Of a stretch of DNA of 64,000 bases, positions 19,383 through 27,563 are shown in pieces. How positions within the stretch are numbered: position 1 is the first letter of the stretch; the number at the start of each line of letters is the position of its first letter. This DNA comes from a virus, in the IMG/VR virus record IMGVR_UViG_3300027708_000033, positions 62,001 to 126,000 of that record; one strand, written 5' to 3'. The notes under the pieces were generated by a model, which saw nothing but the letters and a program-made list of their open reading frames with translations, was not told where the DNA came from and made no database searches. The position numbers and the translations under genes were made by a program.

Positions 19383-21071
19383 TTATTCCTGGGTAGGGGT
19401 TTCTGAAGTTGGTGCTGGTGTTTCTGGTGCTGGTGCTTCTGCAGCAACAGGTTGCCCAGCTAGAACATCTGCCACACTCTGTGGCATCGGTGCTGGATTA
19501 GCGGCCTGACTTGCAGCGCGAGCTGCGTTCATAACTTCTGGAGCCAACGCGGCAAGCATTGACTCTGTCAGGTCAGGTGAGATAGCTGCCTTCTCAAAGA
19601 GAAGACGGAGTGCAATTTCCTTGGCGTCTGGTGCATCTGCATCTGCGAAGCCGTGAGCACGGCGCCAAGTTTCAAAGCTGATTGCCATCTTGTCAAAGCC
19701 TGAGTCGGCGTCAGCTGCACGGTCGTTGCGAGTTGCAACCTGTGATGGGTCAAACCAAACAACAATACGGTCGACAGCTGCCTCGTCGAAGCCGTTAGCC
19801 TTTAGATACGGACGCAAGTATACAACTGTGATAGCGTCTGCAACAAGTAGCATTAGAGGTTCGATGTGTGCCTTGTAAAGTGCCTCATCGATTTGCAAAG
19901 CGTTTGAGTACTTGACGTTTGCAAGACCGGTGACGACATCCTTTGGAACGTCTAGACCCTGCAAGATTCTCTCTAGCACACGGTCTGCACGCTGAACAAG
20001 CGCGCCATCGAAACTACGCTCAAACTTGAACTGCTTGATTTTGTCACCAAGGTCAGCAGGTCCACGAATAATAAGTGGAACGACAGCGCTAGCTGATTCC
20101 TCATCACGAATAGGTGTGGTCATTGCGTCAACGAGCTGGTCTTCAAACTCGTCTTGCATTTCCTCTGGAGTCGGCTCAGTGTATTCACCATCGACATCAT
20201 ACGGGAATGCCGGGTCAGGACCTGCAGCAACCGAGAGACCGTCTGGCAAGTATAGAGCGCCAGCGTTTAGACGTGAACGTGCAGTTGCACGGAACGTACG
20301 GTTTAGAAGTAGAAGTTCAGCACAAAGGTCTAGAAGACCACGTAGACTTGAATCGGCTTCTTCAGAGTAGCGAGGGTGAGCACGCCAGATGCGACCAACA
20401 AAAGAACCGTTTGGAAGCAAGATGTTACCTGATTTAGTAGATGGCTGTGAGCCTCCAGCCATGCCGGTTTGGTCACGTCTAGGCTGGATGAAGTAGTTTC
20501 CTTTTTGGTCAATCAAAAGCTCGTCAACCGAGCGAATGTCCCAGCTCTCAGGAATCTGGTGACCGATACGTGGAGGAATCTGAACCAGGTAGCATTCACC
20601 TGTCACAGAAAGGTTTAGTGCAGCGTCACGTAGAAGACCGGCTTGGCCTCCGTAAGCTGAATCAAGACGAGTTAGCGCACGTTCAGCAGCAGCGCTCAGT
20701 CTAGGGTCCACAGATGGAACGTCACGAATCGGTGACGGTGCTTGAGCAGGATTATCAACGACTGCAGCATAGAGACGGATTCTAGAGACAACGTTTGAAA
20801 CAAGGTTGAAAGCGTACTTGATTTCGCCGATAGCGTCGTAGTACTCCCAGGCTTCTGACTGCCAGCCGTTTATACCTGCAGTACGACGCATTCTGAAGCG
20901 CTCGGCTTCACCTTTGTCGGCAACATTTAGTTGGACAGCCGCAGCTGTGATACCGCGAGGTGTGTTGAAAGGAGCAACTGGAACTGAAGAGTAACTGCTT
21001 GATAAGCTGCCAACGATAGGGCGCTGAGGTTGAGACTGAGGCTGATTATCATCGCGCCTAAATACAGCCAT
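19383..21071 (-). CDS. Portal protein
   Basis: 562 residues; GAGGAG precedes the ATG. It follows the actinophage portal pattern: a basic N terminus, a WQSEAWEYYDAIGEIKYAF start of the core, helical segments with LLLNRTFRATARSRL, a stem-like region and an Ala/Pro-rich tail (about 525-562). Portals form the dodecameric ring through which DNA is packaged by the terminase and to which the neck attaches. Position supports the call: HTH and membrane proteins lie upstream and head proteins downstream. The large terminase is unusually about 4 kb away, beyond rightward genes. Confidence 0.85.
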   Translation of the reverse strand: MAVFRRDDNQPQSQPQRPIVGSLSSSYSSVPVAPFNTPRGITAAAVQLNVADKGEAERFRMRRTAGINGWQSEAWEYYDAIGEIKYAFNLVSNVVSRIRLYAAVVDNPAQAPSPIRDVPSVDPRLSAAAERALTRLDSAYGGQAGLLRDAALNLSVTGECYLVQIPPRIGHQIPESWDIRSVDELLIDQKGNYFIQPRRDQTGMAGGSQPSTKSGNILLPNGSFVGRIWRAHPRYSEEADSSLRGLLDLCAELLLLNRTFRATARSRLNAGALYLPDGLSVAAGPDPAFPYDVDGEYTEPTPEEMQDEFEDQLVDAMTTPIRDEESASAVVPLIIRGPADLGDKIKQFKFERSFDGALVQRADRVLERILQGLDVPKDVVTGLANVKYSNALQIDEALYKAHIEPLMLLVADAITVVYLRPYLKANGFDEAAVDRIVVWFDPSQVATRNDRAADADSGFDKMAISFETWRRAHGFADADAPDAKEIALRLLFEKAAISPDLTESMLAALAPEVMNAARAASQAANPAPMPQSVADVLAGQPVAAEAPAPETPAPTSETPTQE

Positions 21072-21121
21072 GTGGGTTGACTCCTCGTCCTCTGCTAACG
21101 GAACAACAGGTGCTAGTGTTA

Positions 21122-21448
21122 CTAAGCATCAAGTCGTGCGGCTATTATTGCAGCAACAGCGCTCAAGGCTGGGATAAGCAAGAGCGCGACAGTTGCCGTT
21201 GGAATTATTGTATACGGAATAACAATAAGTGATGCGACCCAAATTGACATGCACCAGTTACATGTAAACAGGTAACCGAACCATGAGCGGTCAGGTGGGA
21301 ACTTGTCAAAAAGTTTATTGCGTGGAACGTCAAAGATGTAGTCGGTCGTAATCAAGCGTGTGATGCGAAACACTGCTAACGCTAAAATTACGAGGGCTAC
21401 AGGATTTAGTAGGTCGAAGTTTTCTGAAATGGTAAATGGAAGTGTCAT
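21122..21448 (-). CDS. DUF1360-like membrane protein
   Basis: 108 residues. Two to three hydrophobic segments flank RITRLITTDYIFDVPRNKL and FTCNWCMSIWVASL. The R-I/L-T..D...PR and CxWC..W elements match DUF1360 proteins, which actinophages often carry near the portal. Known biochemical role: none. It is in the head operon, 12 nt after the preceding gene and 50 nt before the portal. Confidence 0.75.
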   Translation of the reverse strand: MTLPFTISENFDLLNPVALVILALAVFRITRLITTDYIFDVPRNKLFDKFPPDRSWFGYLFTCNWCMSIWVASLIVIPYTIIPTATVALLLIPALSAVAAIIAARLDA

Positions 21449-21460
21449 TGCTACCTGTCC

Positions 21461-21853
21461 TTAGTTTCTGTTTGATGTAACTGAATCGATACGACCGAAT
21501 GGACGCCAACCTCGCAGGCGTGAACCACATGAGCAGTCTTCGCTTTTTCGGTATGCAACGTAAATCGGGCTAGATGAATCTCCAGGAATCGTCGTTAGTG
21601 TCGAGTCTGTAGAAACGTTTTTTGATAGCTGCGCAGTGGCTTGGTCATAAAGCTGGTTGAACACAACCAAAGGTCCTTCAGGCGAGTCAGTGGCAACGAT
21701 AATACGTTCAGCAGTGACAATGACCCTTGACCTGTCAAGGCGGCGTGCATTTAGCACTGTCGCCGGGTTAGATGCTGTCAACTGGGACTCTTGAGTAGGT
21801 GCGACACTGGTCATTGAAACAACCGCTGGAAAGATGTCATGGATTATGTTCAC
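21461..21853 (-). CDS. Unknown head-operon protein
   Basis: 130 residues from a GTG that overlaps the previous stop (GTGA), with no clear ribosome binding site, so translational coupling is likely. The ATG 39 nt inside is an alternative start. The middle, SRVIVTAERIIVATDSPEGPLVVF, looks like a beta hairpin. The C terminus has CSCGSRLRGWRPFG. I recognise no family. Confidence 0.65.
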   Translation of the reverse strand: MNIIHDIFPAVVSMTSVAPTQESQLTASNPATVLNARRLDRSRVIVTAERIIVATDSPEGPLVVFNQLYDQATAQLSKNVSTDSTLTTIPGDSSSPIYVAYRKSEDCSCGSRLRGWRPFGRIDSVTSNRN

Positions 21854-22413
21854 GGTCGAGTAGGACTCTTTCTCTTTGGCTGTGCAGATGGACGGCCAAG
21901 GCGACGTGCCATGGCGCGGTACGTGACACCGGCAGCGTTTGCCAGTTCGCGGATGGTTACTCCTGATGAGTACAGAGTCTTGCAGATGTGTGACATCTCA
22001 CCATTCGCTAAAGCCGGCGAGGACATCGGTGCAACTCTAGCGCGATACCTTCTGGCGACAGGAGCCAACTCGGCGAGACGTTTACGGGCATCTTCAGGGA
22101 TACCTGGAGAAACTCGCTTTGGTCTAGGAGCTTTCTGGTTTGCCCGTTCCTGGTAAGTTGGCGCCGTGACTGGAGAACTACTGTCAACGGTTGGCAACTG
22201 TGCCAAAACCCAGACGTGGACTGTGGACCGAGGCCTAGGCGGAGTCAATGACTCGCCGATGGTTTGAAGTGTCCAACCTTGCTGGTAAAGAACTGCGCAT
22301 CGTTGGTGCAGCGTCTTGCCGGTAAGGGTGCGCAACAACGCGACCTCATGCCCTGGAAGACTTTGCCCTCTCGCCGGGCGACGCTCTACGTTTGCCATGA
22401 CTTCATTGTACAC
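21850..22413 (-). CDS. Two-HTH DNA-binding protein, small-terminase candidate
   Basis: 187 residues from GTG 22413; ATG 22398 (MANVERR) is equally possible and neither has an ideal ribosome binding site. Two helix-turn-helix-like segments are visible: GWTLQTIGESLTPPRPRSTVH (about 45-65) and GVTIRELANAAGVTYRAMARR (about 150-170). They are joined by a Pro/Arg-rich linker. It is the first gene of the leftward head operon, opposite the rightward cassettes. A small terminase subunit or a late-operon regulator would both fit; I cannot decide between them. Confidence 0.7.
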   Translation of the reverse strand: MYNEVMANVERRPARGQSLPGHEVALLRTLTGKTLHQRCAVLYQQGWTLQTIGESLTPPRPRSTVHVWVLAQLPTVDSSSPVTAPTYQERANQKAPRPKRVSPGIPEDARKRLAELAPVARRYRARVAPMSSPALANGEMSHICKTLYSSGVTIRELANAAGVTYRAMARRLGRPSAQPKRKSPTRP

Positions 22414-22854
22414 CTCGATTGGGAAGTGTACACGAGGCCGGAAGAAACTTGTACAGAAGGAAAAGATGATACCTTAGGGTCCACTGCTCTTGGAGTCCAG
22501 GAAGGAAGTGGGTGTATTGGGACCGCGACGGAAACGTTTCGGGAGAAAAAAGGACTAAAGAGATTTTTTTGTGCGAATTTCCGGAAAACATGATTTCTAG
22601 TTACGAGATGCGAAACGAAAACTAAGAGCGCGAGACATCGCGAAGAAAAAGTTTGATGGAATTCTGACAGAGAAAAAAGTCTCGTCTAGTCTAGTCTAGT
22701 CTAGTCATAGTCTCTTCTATGAAGTCTCGTTTTTGTCGCGTCCATGAAAGGTCATGAAACTATGAAAAGTGTTGACTAAAGATTTGTCAAAGAATCTGAG
22801 ACTAAAAGACTCGAAAAAAAAGAATTATAACGAATTGGTAACATTGAGCGAAAT
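22414..22854. other. Divergent intergenic region with short repeats
   Basis: There is no gene. Visible items: TGTACA palindromes near 22427-22432 and 22450-22455; four exact tandem GTCTA units at 22684-22703; an inverted repeat TTGAC/GTCAA at 22772-22790, whose right half gives a perfect TTGACA -35 on the minus strand but without a good -10; and TTATAACGAATTGGTAAC at 22825-22842. The region must hold the head-operon promoter, but no convincing consensus pair is seen. Confidence 0.5.
22684..22703. repeat. Tandem GTCTA x4
   Basis: Four perfect consecutive copies of the pentamer GTCTA, followed by a degenerate GTCAT. It lies in the divergent intergenic region. It may be slippage-prone; no function is evident. 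Confidence 0.8.
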
Positions 22855-22931
22855 TGTACATTTTGCTTCAGTTTTGTGATAGAGTCATTACATCAAGAAA
22901 ACTTGATAAAACGACGAAATGAAAAGAGAAA
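22855..22931 (+). promoter_or_regulatory. Promoter and hairpin leader of gene 22935
   Basis: TGTACA at 22855-22860; 17-bp spacer with TTTTGCTTCA; extended -10 TGTGATAGA with the hexamer at 22878-22883. The leader has an ATCAAG-AAAA-CTTGAT hairpin (22892-22907), then ACGACGAAA (22911-22919) running into AAAGAG. Confidence 0.75.
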
Positions 22932-22934
22932 AAA

Positions 22935-23222
22935 ATGAACACAAGCGAAAACATCAAAGACAACGTCTTTTACAACTCAAACCCTAACTTGAACTCACGC
23001 GCAGTTGCATTGTGGTCAATGGGAAACGTCGACATCAACGACATCGTCTGGTTGCATGGAATGAAGTATCGTGTTGTTGAAACTGAAGTCAGAATCCGTC
23101 GATTTGGAAAACTCTTCAAAAAGGGAATCAGAGTTGAATGTGTCAAAACTGGTCTTGGTTTCGGTGACATTCTTACCAACGCAAACGAGAGTTCAGACTT
23201 CAACGCAATTTGGGTTAGTTAG
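22935..23222 (+). CDS. Small early-type protein, cassette 1
   Basis: 95 residues from ATG 22935, 4 nt after a purine-rich GAAAAGAG leader. Middle segment: INDIVWLHGMKYRVVETEVRIRR, possibly a small beta barrel; no family recognised. It is monocistronic, with its own promoter/leader upstream and a GAAA-loop terminator at 23239. Expression is therefore independent of the late operon reading away from it. Confidence 0.75.
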   Translation: MNTSENIKDNVFYNSNPNLNSRAVALWSMGNVDINDIVWLHGMKYRVVETEVRIRRFGKLFKKGIRVECVKTGLGFGDILTNANESSDFNAIWVS

Positions 23223-23238
23223 TAACCGCAAAAGATTT

Positions 23239-23270
23239 TGCTCACTCGAAAGAGTGGGCAATTTCTTTTT
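23239..23270 (+). terminator. Terminator of cassette 1
   Basis: Stem GCTCACTC/GAGTGGGC (23240-23259) with a GAAA tetraloop, followed by ATTTCTTTTT. Confidence 0.88.
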
Positions 23271-23360
23271 GTCCGCAAACTCGAAGAATTTTTTTGTCCG
23301 CAAACGTAAAGAATTTTTTTAGTCCGCAAACTTGACGAAGCCTCTCGAGCTCGTGTCCGC
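23271..23360 (+). repeat. Short direct repeats GTCCGCAAAC
   Basis: GTCCGCAAAC recurs at 23271, 23296 and 23322, with a shortened copy at 23355; the period is about 25-26 bp and the copies are separated by A/T-rich GAATTTTTT. GTCCGCAA also follows other terminators nearby, so these look like remnants of duplicated cassette ends. Too few and too irregular for a CRISPR. Confidence 0.7.
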
Positions 23361-23559
23361 AAGAAGAAGAAAAAAGATCGGTTCGCGTCTCGAAGAAAAA
23401 AAGTTAATCGAAGAATTCATCGAACTCATCGAACTCATCTACCGCACCGAATCGACCTCTCGAACGAGACCGCGTTGACTCGACTTGAGTCCGCAATCAA
23501 AAAGCCGCAAAAAGACTAGAAAAAATTCTTTATAACAAAATGGTAACATTGCGCGAAAT

Positions 23560-23636
23560 TGGCAAAAACGCTTCAGTTTCGTGATAGAGTCATTACATCA
23601 AGCAAATGCTTGAAAACGACGAAACGAAAAGAGACA
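23560..23636 (+). promoter_or_regulatory. Promoter and hairpin leader of gene 23640
   Basis: Weak -35 TGGCAA (23560-23565), 17-bp spacer with CGCTTCAG, -10 GATAGA (23583-23588). Leader hairpin TCAAGC-AAAT-GCTTGA (23598-23613), then ACGACGAAA (23616-23624). It is preceded by the variant element TTATAACAAAATGGTAAC at 23530. Confidence 0.72.
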
Positions 23637-23639
23637 ATT

Positions 23640-23885
23640 ATGAATACACAAAAATGGGCACTTCTAAAAGAATCAGACGGCAACCGCGGAGCAAACGGTA
23701 AGAAGAAGGTTTACGAAATTCTTGTTGAAGGTAACAAGGTTACTTTCAGTTGGGGAATGGCAGAAAAGACTTCACGTCAGAGTTCAGTAATCATCGCCGC
23801 AAACGAGAACGCAGCAATTTGGACCGCGAAGCAGAAAATGTGGGACAAGGTTTCAACTGGTTACGTGGTTGCTTACGCGGTGTAA
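23640..23885 (+). CDS. WGR-domain-like small protein, copy A
   Basis: 81 residues from ATG 23640; an upstream in-frame start would read through the promoter and is rejected. The pattern is WALLKESDG, a KKKVYEI strand, then FSWGMAEKTSRQSS and alternating helix/strand, resembling a lone WGR domain (a nucleic-acid-binding module). It is clearly paralogous to the leftward gene at 42069-42311 (LLKESDG.RG, KKKVYE, SWGMAEK, NAA all shared). Monocistronic cassette with terminator at 23901. Confidence 0.78.
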   Translation: MNTQKWALLKESDGNRGANGKKKVYEILVEGNKVTFSWGMAEKTSRQSSVIIAANENAAIWTAKQKMWDKVSTGYVVAYAV

Positions 23886-23900
23886 GTAATCTCACGAAAG

Positions 23901-23931
23901 TCGCTCACGGAAACGTGGGCGATTTTCTTTT
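23901..23931 (+). terminator. Terminator of cassette 2
   Basis: Stem TCGCTCACG/CGTGGGCGA with GAAA loop, then TTTTCTTTT. Confidence 0.87.
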
Positions 23932-24092
23932 GTCCGAATGGATGCAAACTTTCGCTTCAATCTTCGCCGCGTCTACGCGCCTTCAGACGGCGAGATGATG
24001 CGCGATGGAGATTCGAGTCCGCAAGCAAAAACTCGTGAACTTCACCGCGAAAAAAGATTCAAAAAGATTTTGAAAAAGATTTGCGAATGTAG

Positions 24093-24158
24093 TGTACTTT
24101 GCTTCAATTACCCGCTATAATCGAATTATCAAGCACGCGCTTGAAAACGACGAAGGAG
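24093..24158 (+). promoter_or_regulatory. Promoter and hairpin leader of gene 24165
   Basis: TGTACT (24093-24098), 17-bp spacer starting TTGCTTCA, TATAAT (24116-24121). Hairpin TCAAGC-ACGC-GCTTGA (24129-24144), then AAACGACGAAGGAG (24145-24158), which also serves as the ribosome binding site. Confidence 0.85.
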
Positions 24159-24164
24159 ATTACG

Positions 24165-24458
24165 ATGACTGAAAACGAAATTAAATGCCACGGTTTTGGT
24201 GCGCACAATCAGTACGAAATGAACATGAAAAGAAACTACAAAAACAACTTTGAAACTTGGTGCGAACATTGCGCGAAGGCGATGGACGAGACCGCAGGTT
24301 GGTTAGTTCGCTGGAATTGGAAAACTGATTCTCTAGTTCCATTCGAAAACGAGCAAGCAGACACCCAAATAAAAAGACTCGGAAACGAATGTGTAAAGAG
24401 GTTTCTAAGTTCGAAGGAAGAATACGAGTTCTTCGCGAAGCGAGCCGGCGAAGTTTAA
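24165..24458 (+). CDS. Small cysteine-containing protein, cassette 3
   Basis: 97 residues from ATG 24165, with GAAGGAG 7 nt upstream. It has a WCEHC pair near residues 32-36, an aromatic GWLVRWNWK stretch and a Lys/Glu-rich helical C terminus. Possibly a small metal-binding protein; no family recognised. It is monocistronic between its own promoter and terminator. Confidence 0.75.
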   Translation: MTENEIKCHGFGAHNQYEMNMKRNYKNNFETWCEHCAKAMDETAGWLVRWNWKTDSLVPFENEQADTQIKRLGNECVKRFLSSKEEYEFFAKRAGEV

Positions 24459-24477
24459 AGTCGACCGCAAAAGGATT

Positions 24478-24506
24478 TCGCCTGCGAAAGCGGGCGATTT
24501 CTTTTT
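24478..24506 (+). terminator. Terminator of cassette 3
   Basis: Perfect stem TCGCCTGC/GCGGGCGA with GAAA loop, then TTTCTTTTT. Confidence 0.88.
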
Positions 24507-24562
24507 ATCCGGAAAGAGATTTTTCGGTAACAGAACCGTTATAAATAATTTTAGCGAAATGG

Positions 24563-24628
24563 TGTATTTGCTTCAGTTTTTGCTGTATAATTGAACTATC
24601 AAGAAAACTTGATAAAACGACGAAGGAG
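24563..24628 (+). promoter_or_regulatory. Promoter and hairpin leader of gene 24635
   Basis: TGTATT (24563-24568), 17-bp spacer with TGCTTCAG, TATAAT (24586-24591). Hairpin ATCAAG-AAAA-CTTGAT (24598-24613), then ACGACGAAGGAG (24617-24628). Confidence 0.85.
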
Positions 24629-24634
24629 ATTCAC

Positions 24635-24895
24635 ATGGACGTAAACGTAAAAGCAAACTCAAAAGCCGTAGCAGTAATCCGCGAGCTATCTGGACAGGAC
24701 GCTTGTCACCGCGTAGGTTGCAGCGACTTGCAGAAGGCAAGAAAATTCAGCGATGTCTACTATGAAGAAACTGACTTAGCAACCGCAGAAGCAAACTTCA
24801 ACGAAGACCTAGGTGAAGATGCTGGTTACGACGACCCTTGGATTTGGTCAAGAGACGTGAAAGTTTATCCTTGCACTCTTGAAGTAAACAAGTAG
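24635..24895 (+). CDS. Small early-type protein, cassette 4
   Basis: 86 residues, GAAGGAG 6 nt before the ATG. N-terminal VIRELSGQDACHRVGCSDL, then an acidic EANFNEDLGEDAGYDD stretch. No family recognised. It is the last of four monocistronic rightward cassettes and converges on the large terminase gene, with a shared terminator between them. Confidence 0.73.
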   Translation: MDVNVKANSKAVAVIRELSGQDACHRVGCSDLQKARKFSDVYYEETDLATAEANFNEDLGEDAGYDDPWIWSRDVKVYPCTLEVNK

Positions 24896-24908
24896 TCACC
24901 GCAAAGAA

Positions 24909-24938
24909 AGCCTCCTCGAAAGGGGAGGTTTTCTTTTT
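24909..24938. terminator. Terminator between cassette 4 and the large terminase
   Basis: Stem CCTCCTC/GGGGAGG (24911-24928) with GAAA loop and a long T tract on the plus strand. The minus-strand side has a T-rich CTTTCTTT, so it may act on both converging transcripts. Confidence 0.85.
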
Positions 24939-26353
24939 TAACGGGTTCGGAAGATTCCTCCACCACCGTTTTTATTTCCGCCTCCTCGACCTAAGTCGAC
25001 TCGACGATGACTAGGAGATTTTGCCGTAATTTTTCCTCCAGAGAATCCCGCAGGAGGTTTGATGAGAAGCGCGGTCAATGCGTGAACGAGAGCATCGATT
25101 CGGTCAGGAGATTTTCCTTCGCCTGGAATCCAAGAATACATTTGCGATTCTAAGTTCACGTGATAGCCGATGTGATGTACGCGACCTTGCTGATACGCGA
25201 GCGTAATTGGTTCTGCGCGTAACGCTTTTCCGTACTTCGAATGAACTTCGAGGACCGTAACAGAAGGGTCGATTTGGTGAATTGCATTCTTCACCAACGC
25301 GCCTCCCTGATTTACTTCGGCGACAACCGGACATCCCCATTTCCTTGCCATGTCCACAACCTTTTGCGCCCAAACAGTCGGAGACCCGTGTATGGATGCA
25401 TCTTCTAAGACCCATGCTTGACGCTTGTACAAGTCGCCTTCGGCCGTGGAAGAAACTACAACGATTCCGCACTCGTCTTTTGGATTTTCAGCAACCGAGG
25501 GGTCGACACCGATTAGGCGCAAAGGTGTGTGCGGGGGATACGCCATTTGCCTAGATGCCTCAATAATTTCTTCGGTCCACATTGCGCCGTCAACGTCGCT
25601 CAACATTTCACCGTAAAGTTCTTGTCTAGCTAAAACTGTTCCATCATAGATTCCTAGCATAGTATCCAAGTAAGCGCTAGAAAGATTTCCAGAGTTGTCG
25701 AGCGTCGAGCCGCGAGTAACTTTTACAATGTCGCCTTTTTCAGATTCTTTGAGAAGAGAATACAGAATTGGCACGCGCTTAGGCGTTGTAGTTACCAATA
25801 GTTTTGGATGAGAGCCGAGACGAGTACCTACTCGCAAGTTGTCCCAAGCTGTCATTCCCGCAGCATCAGGAGTTTGTCTCCAAGCCGCAATCTCATCTCC
25901 CCAAGCGTGAGTGAATTGTGGACCACGTAGAGAGTCTGGTTCATCGGCGGTGAATAGTGTTGCAGTATTTCCATTTGGCCATGTCAAACGCCGCTTAGAC
26001 GGTTCGTAATGAGGTCTTTCGGACGGCGGAGTAACGTTCAAGATTCCTGATTCACCCTCGACGATAACGTCACGAACGTCGGCCGCGGTACGAGCGACCA
26101 ACGCAAAACGCCTTTGACCGGTGGTTGTGTACTTTGCTTCCTCTCGAACCCATTCAGATGCGAGCCTGGTTTTTCCAAACCCACGGCCTGCGAGTACTAG
26201 CCAAACGTTCCAGTCACCGAGAGGTGCTTGCTGCTCTGGACGGCCCCAGACAGACCAATCCCAAAGCAGAGATTCCGGGTCCATTCCAGAAAGAAGAATG
26301 TTTCTCTCTTCTTCAGGTAAAAGGGCTAATTGCTCCATTATGCTTTTAGCCAT
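24938..26353 (-). CDS. Terminase large subunit
   Basis: 471 residues; AGGAGTTCAG precedes the ATG. ATPase domain: Walker A GRGFGKT (56-62), ALVARTAADVRDV, Walker B-like HAWGDE (149-154) and a TTTPKR coupling motif. Nuclease domain: RLIGVDPSV (near 282), GIVVVS, VAEVNQGGALVKN and DRIDALVHA with acidic residues expected to bind metal. It ends in a GGGNKNGGGG low-complexity tail. It cuts and translocates the phage genome into the portal. It is separated from the portal operon by four rightward cassettes. It has no obvious promoter of its own; a terminator at 26420 lies directly upstream. Confidence 0.95.
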   Translation of the reverse strand: MAKSIMEQLALLPEEERNILLSGMDPESLLWDWSVWGRPEQQAPLGDWNVWLVLAGRGFGKTRLASEWVREEAKYTTTGQRRFALVARTAADVRDVIVEGESGILNVTPPSERPHYEPSKRRLTWPNGNTATLFTADEPDSLRGPQFTHAWGDEIAAWRQTPDAAGMTAWDNLRVGTRLGSHPKLLVTTTPKRVPILYSLLKESEKGDIVKVTRGSTLDNSGNLSSAYLDTMLGIYDGTVLARQELYGEMLSDVDGAMWTEEIIEASRQMAYPPHTPLRLIGVDPSVAENPKDECGIVVVSSTAEGDLYKRQAWVLEDASIHGSPTVWAQKVVDMARKWGCPVVAEVNQGGALVKNAIHQIDPSVTVLEVHSKYGKALRAEPITLAYQQGRVHHIGYHVNLESQMYSWIPGEGKSPDRIDALVHALTALLIKPPAGFSGGKITAKSPSHRRVDLGRGGGNKNGGGGIFRTR

Positions 26354-26419
26354 CTGAACTCCTGTTTCTATTTCGTCTCATTGTCATCCTACACTAGGCC
26401 GCGTATCAGGGAAAAGATA

Positions 26420-26452
26420 AACGCCCGCAATCCTGCAGGCGCTTTCTTTTTG
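26420..26452. terminator. Terminator upstream of the large terminase
   Basis: Stem CGCCCGCA/TGCAGGCG (one mismatch, loop ATCC) with T-rich tracts on both strands. It lies just past the stop of the leftward gene ending at 26458. Confidence 0.72.
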
Positions 26453-26457
26453 TTAGA

Positions 26458-26970
26458 CTAAACGATTGCTCTTACGTTGATGTCTCCGGTGAAGAGAAGC
26501 GTAAAGGTTTCTGCGTCTACCGTTCCATCACCATTTAGATTGTTCTCGGCTTGGAACTTTGCAACAGCTGATTTGGTCATGTCGCCGTAGTATCCATCTT
26601 TATCGGCGGCCGCTTCCACGTAACCTAGTTCTGCTAGGCGTCGTTGCATGTGATGAACGCTTAGGCTCTTACGAGCGTAAAGGTTTTTGTAAACGATTTT
26701 GTCTAGGTAGACTTCGTCAACAAGTCCGTAACCTACAACCGCGGGACCCGCAGGAGTTGGTGCCAGTTCTTCAATGTCCGCAGTCGTTACTGAGACGGGG
26801 GTTGCGTATTTCTGTTCCTGCTTCACAAGGGCTGGTTTTGCAGGCGCCGGTTTTGGAGGTTCAGGAGGTTCGATTGGTTCTTGAACTTCTTTGACTTCTT
26901 CGACTTCTTTGACTTCTTCGATTACGGGTTCCGCAACGATTTTTTCTGGTTCTAGGTTTTCTTCACTCAT
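26458..26970 (-). CDS. Peptidoglycan-binding domain protein
   Basis: 170 residues. The N-terminal half is a charged Glu/Lys/Val and Pro/Ala-rich linker. The C-terminal 75 residues form a peptidoglycan-binding domain of the PF01471 type (VHHMQRRLAELGY, DGYYGDMTKSAVAKFQ). There is no catalytic domain and no signal peptide. It follows the transglycosylase-like gene by 5 nt and may act with it in wall penetration or lysis, or be a virion protein that anchors to the wall. Confidence 0.8.
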   Translation of the reverse strand: MSEENLEPEKIVAEPVIEEVKEVEEVKEVQEPIEPPEPPKPAPAKPALVKQEQKYATPVSVTTADIEELAPTPAGPAVVGYGLVDEVYLDKIVYKNLYARKSLSVHHMQRRLAELGYVEAAADKDGYYGDMTKSAVAKFQAENNLNGDGTVDAETFTLLFTGDINVRAIV

Positions 26971-26975
26971 GGTGA

Positions 26976-27563
26976 TTATCTTACTTTCTGCTTTGGTTGG
27001 TGAGTTACGATTCCAGGGTAATTGTACGATGACCGCTTATAGGGATTCACGGTCCAAGCGGACCAGTTGGTTCCCTTCCTGGACATCATAAAGGCAATCT
27101 TGCTGTTTGTTACAGGGTTAAACAAGTCTCTTACTGATTTTAGTTTGTATTTCTTCAACCTATCGGATTTCATTTCTCCGGACATGTTGATTTGGAAGAG
27201 GCCGTAACAACCTGAACTATTTAAGGACTTCGGTCTTCCAGTTGATTCACCTTTTGCAACTATCCAAGCGAGGCGGTGTTCTTTTCCTCTGAACCCAACT
27301 TCATACAGCAAATACGATAGCTCACGGTCCGTTAGCATCTTTTTGCTCGTGTACCATTTCATCGGTGTAGGTTTTATCAACGATGTAAGAGTCTTTACTG
27401 ATTTTGGCTTTGCAACCTTCAACGGGCCTGGAGCTTGAACTACTCGCATAGGTTTTGCAATAAGTTCAGGCTTCAGGTTTTCCGTCGGCAAAGGCGGTGG
27501 ATTTAGCAGGCAAATACCAATAAAGAACGCTAGTATTCGCCTAATGCTTCGGTTCGTACTCAT
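26976..27563 (-). CDS. Lytic transglycosylase-like protein with N-terminal anchor
   Basis: About 195 residues from ATG 27563, which overlaps the upstream gene by 23 nt; a longer TTG-initiated form would overlap more. A hydrophobic segment RRILAFFIGICLLN near the N terminus looks like a signal anchor. The C-terminal half carries AWIVAKGESTGRPKSLN, SGCYGLFQIN and WSAWTVNPY, a goose-type/SLT lysozyme pattern with the catalytic Glu in KGE. It should cleave the glycan backbone. Neighbouring peptidoglycan-binding protein supports a cell-wall role. Confidence 0.75.
   Translation of the reverse strand: MSTNRSIRRILAFFIGICLLNPPPLPTENLKPELIAKPMRVVQAPGPLKVAKPKSVKTLTSLIKPTPMKWYTSKKMLTDRELSYLLYEVGFRGKEHRLAWIVAKGESTGRPKSLNSSGCYGLFQINMSGEMKSDRLKKYKLKSVRDLFNPVTNSKIAFMMSRKGTNWSAWTVNPYKRSSYNYPGIVTHQPKQKVR

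Noticed and set aside
22403-22593. Short leftward frame upstream of the two-HTH protein
   Set aside because: It lies in the divergent promoter region, has no ribosome binding site and overlaps the accepted start region out of frame.
23271-23360. CRISPR-like short repeats
   Set aside because: Only three to four 10-bp copies with AT-rich, similar spacers; they look like terminator scars.
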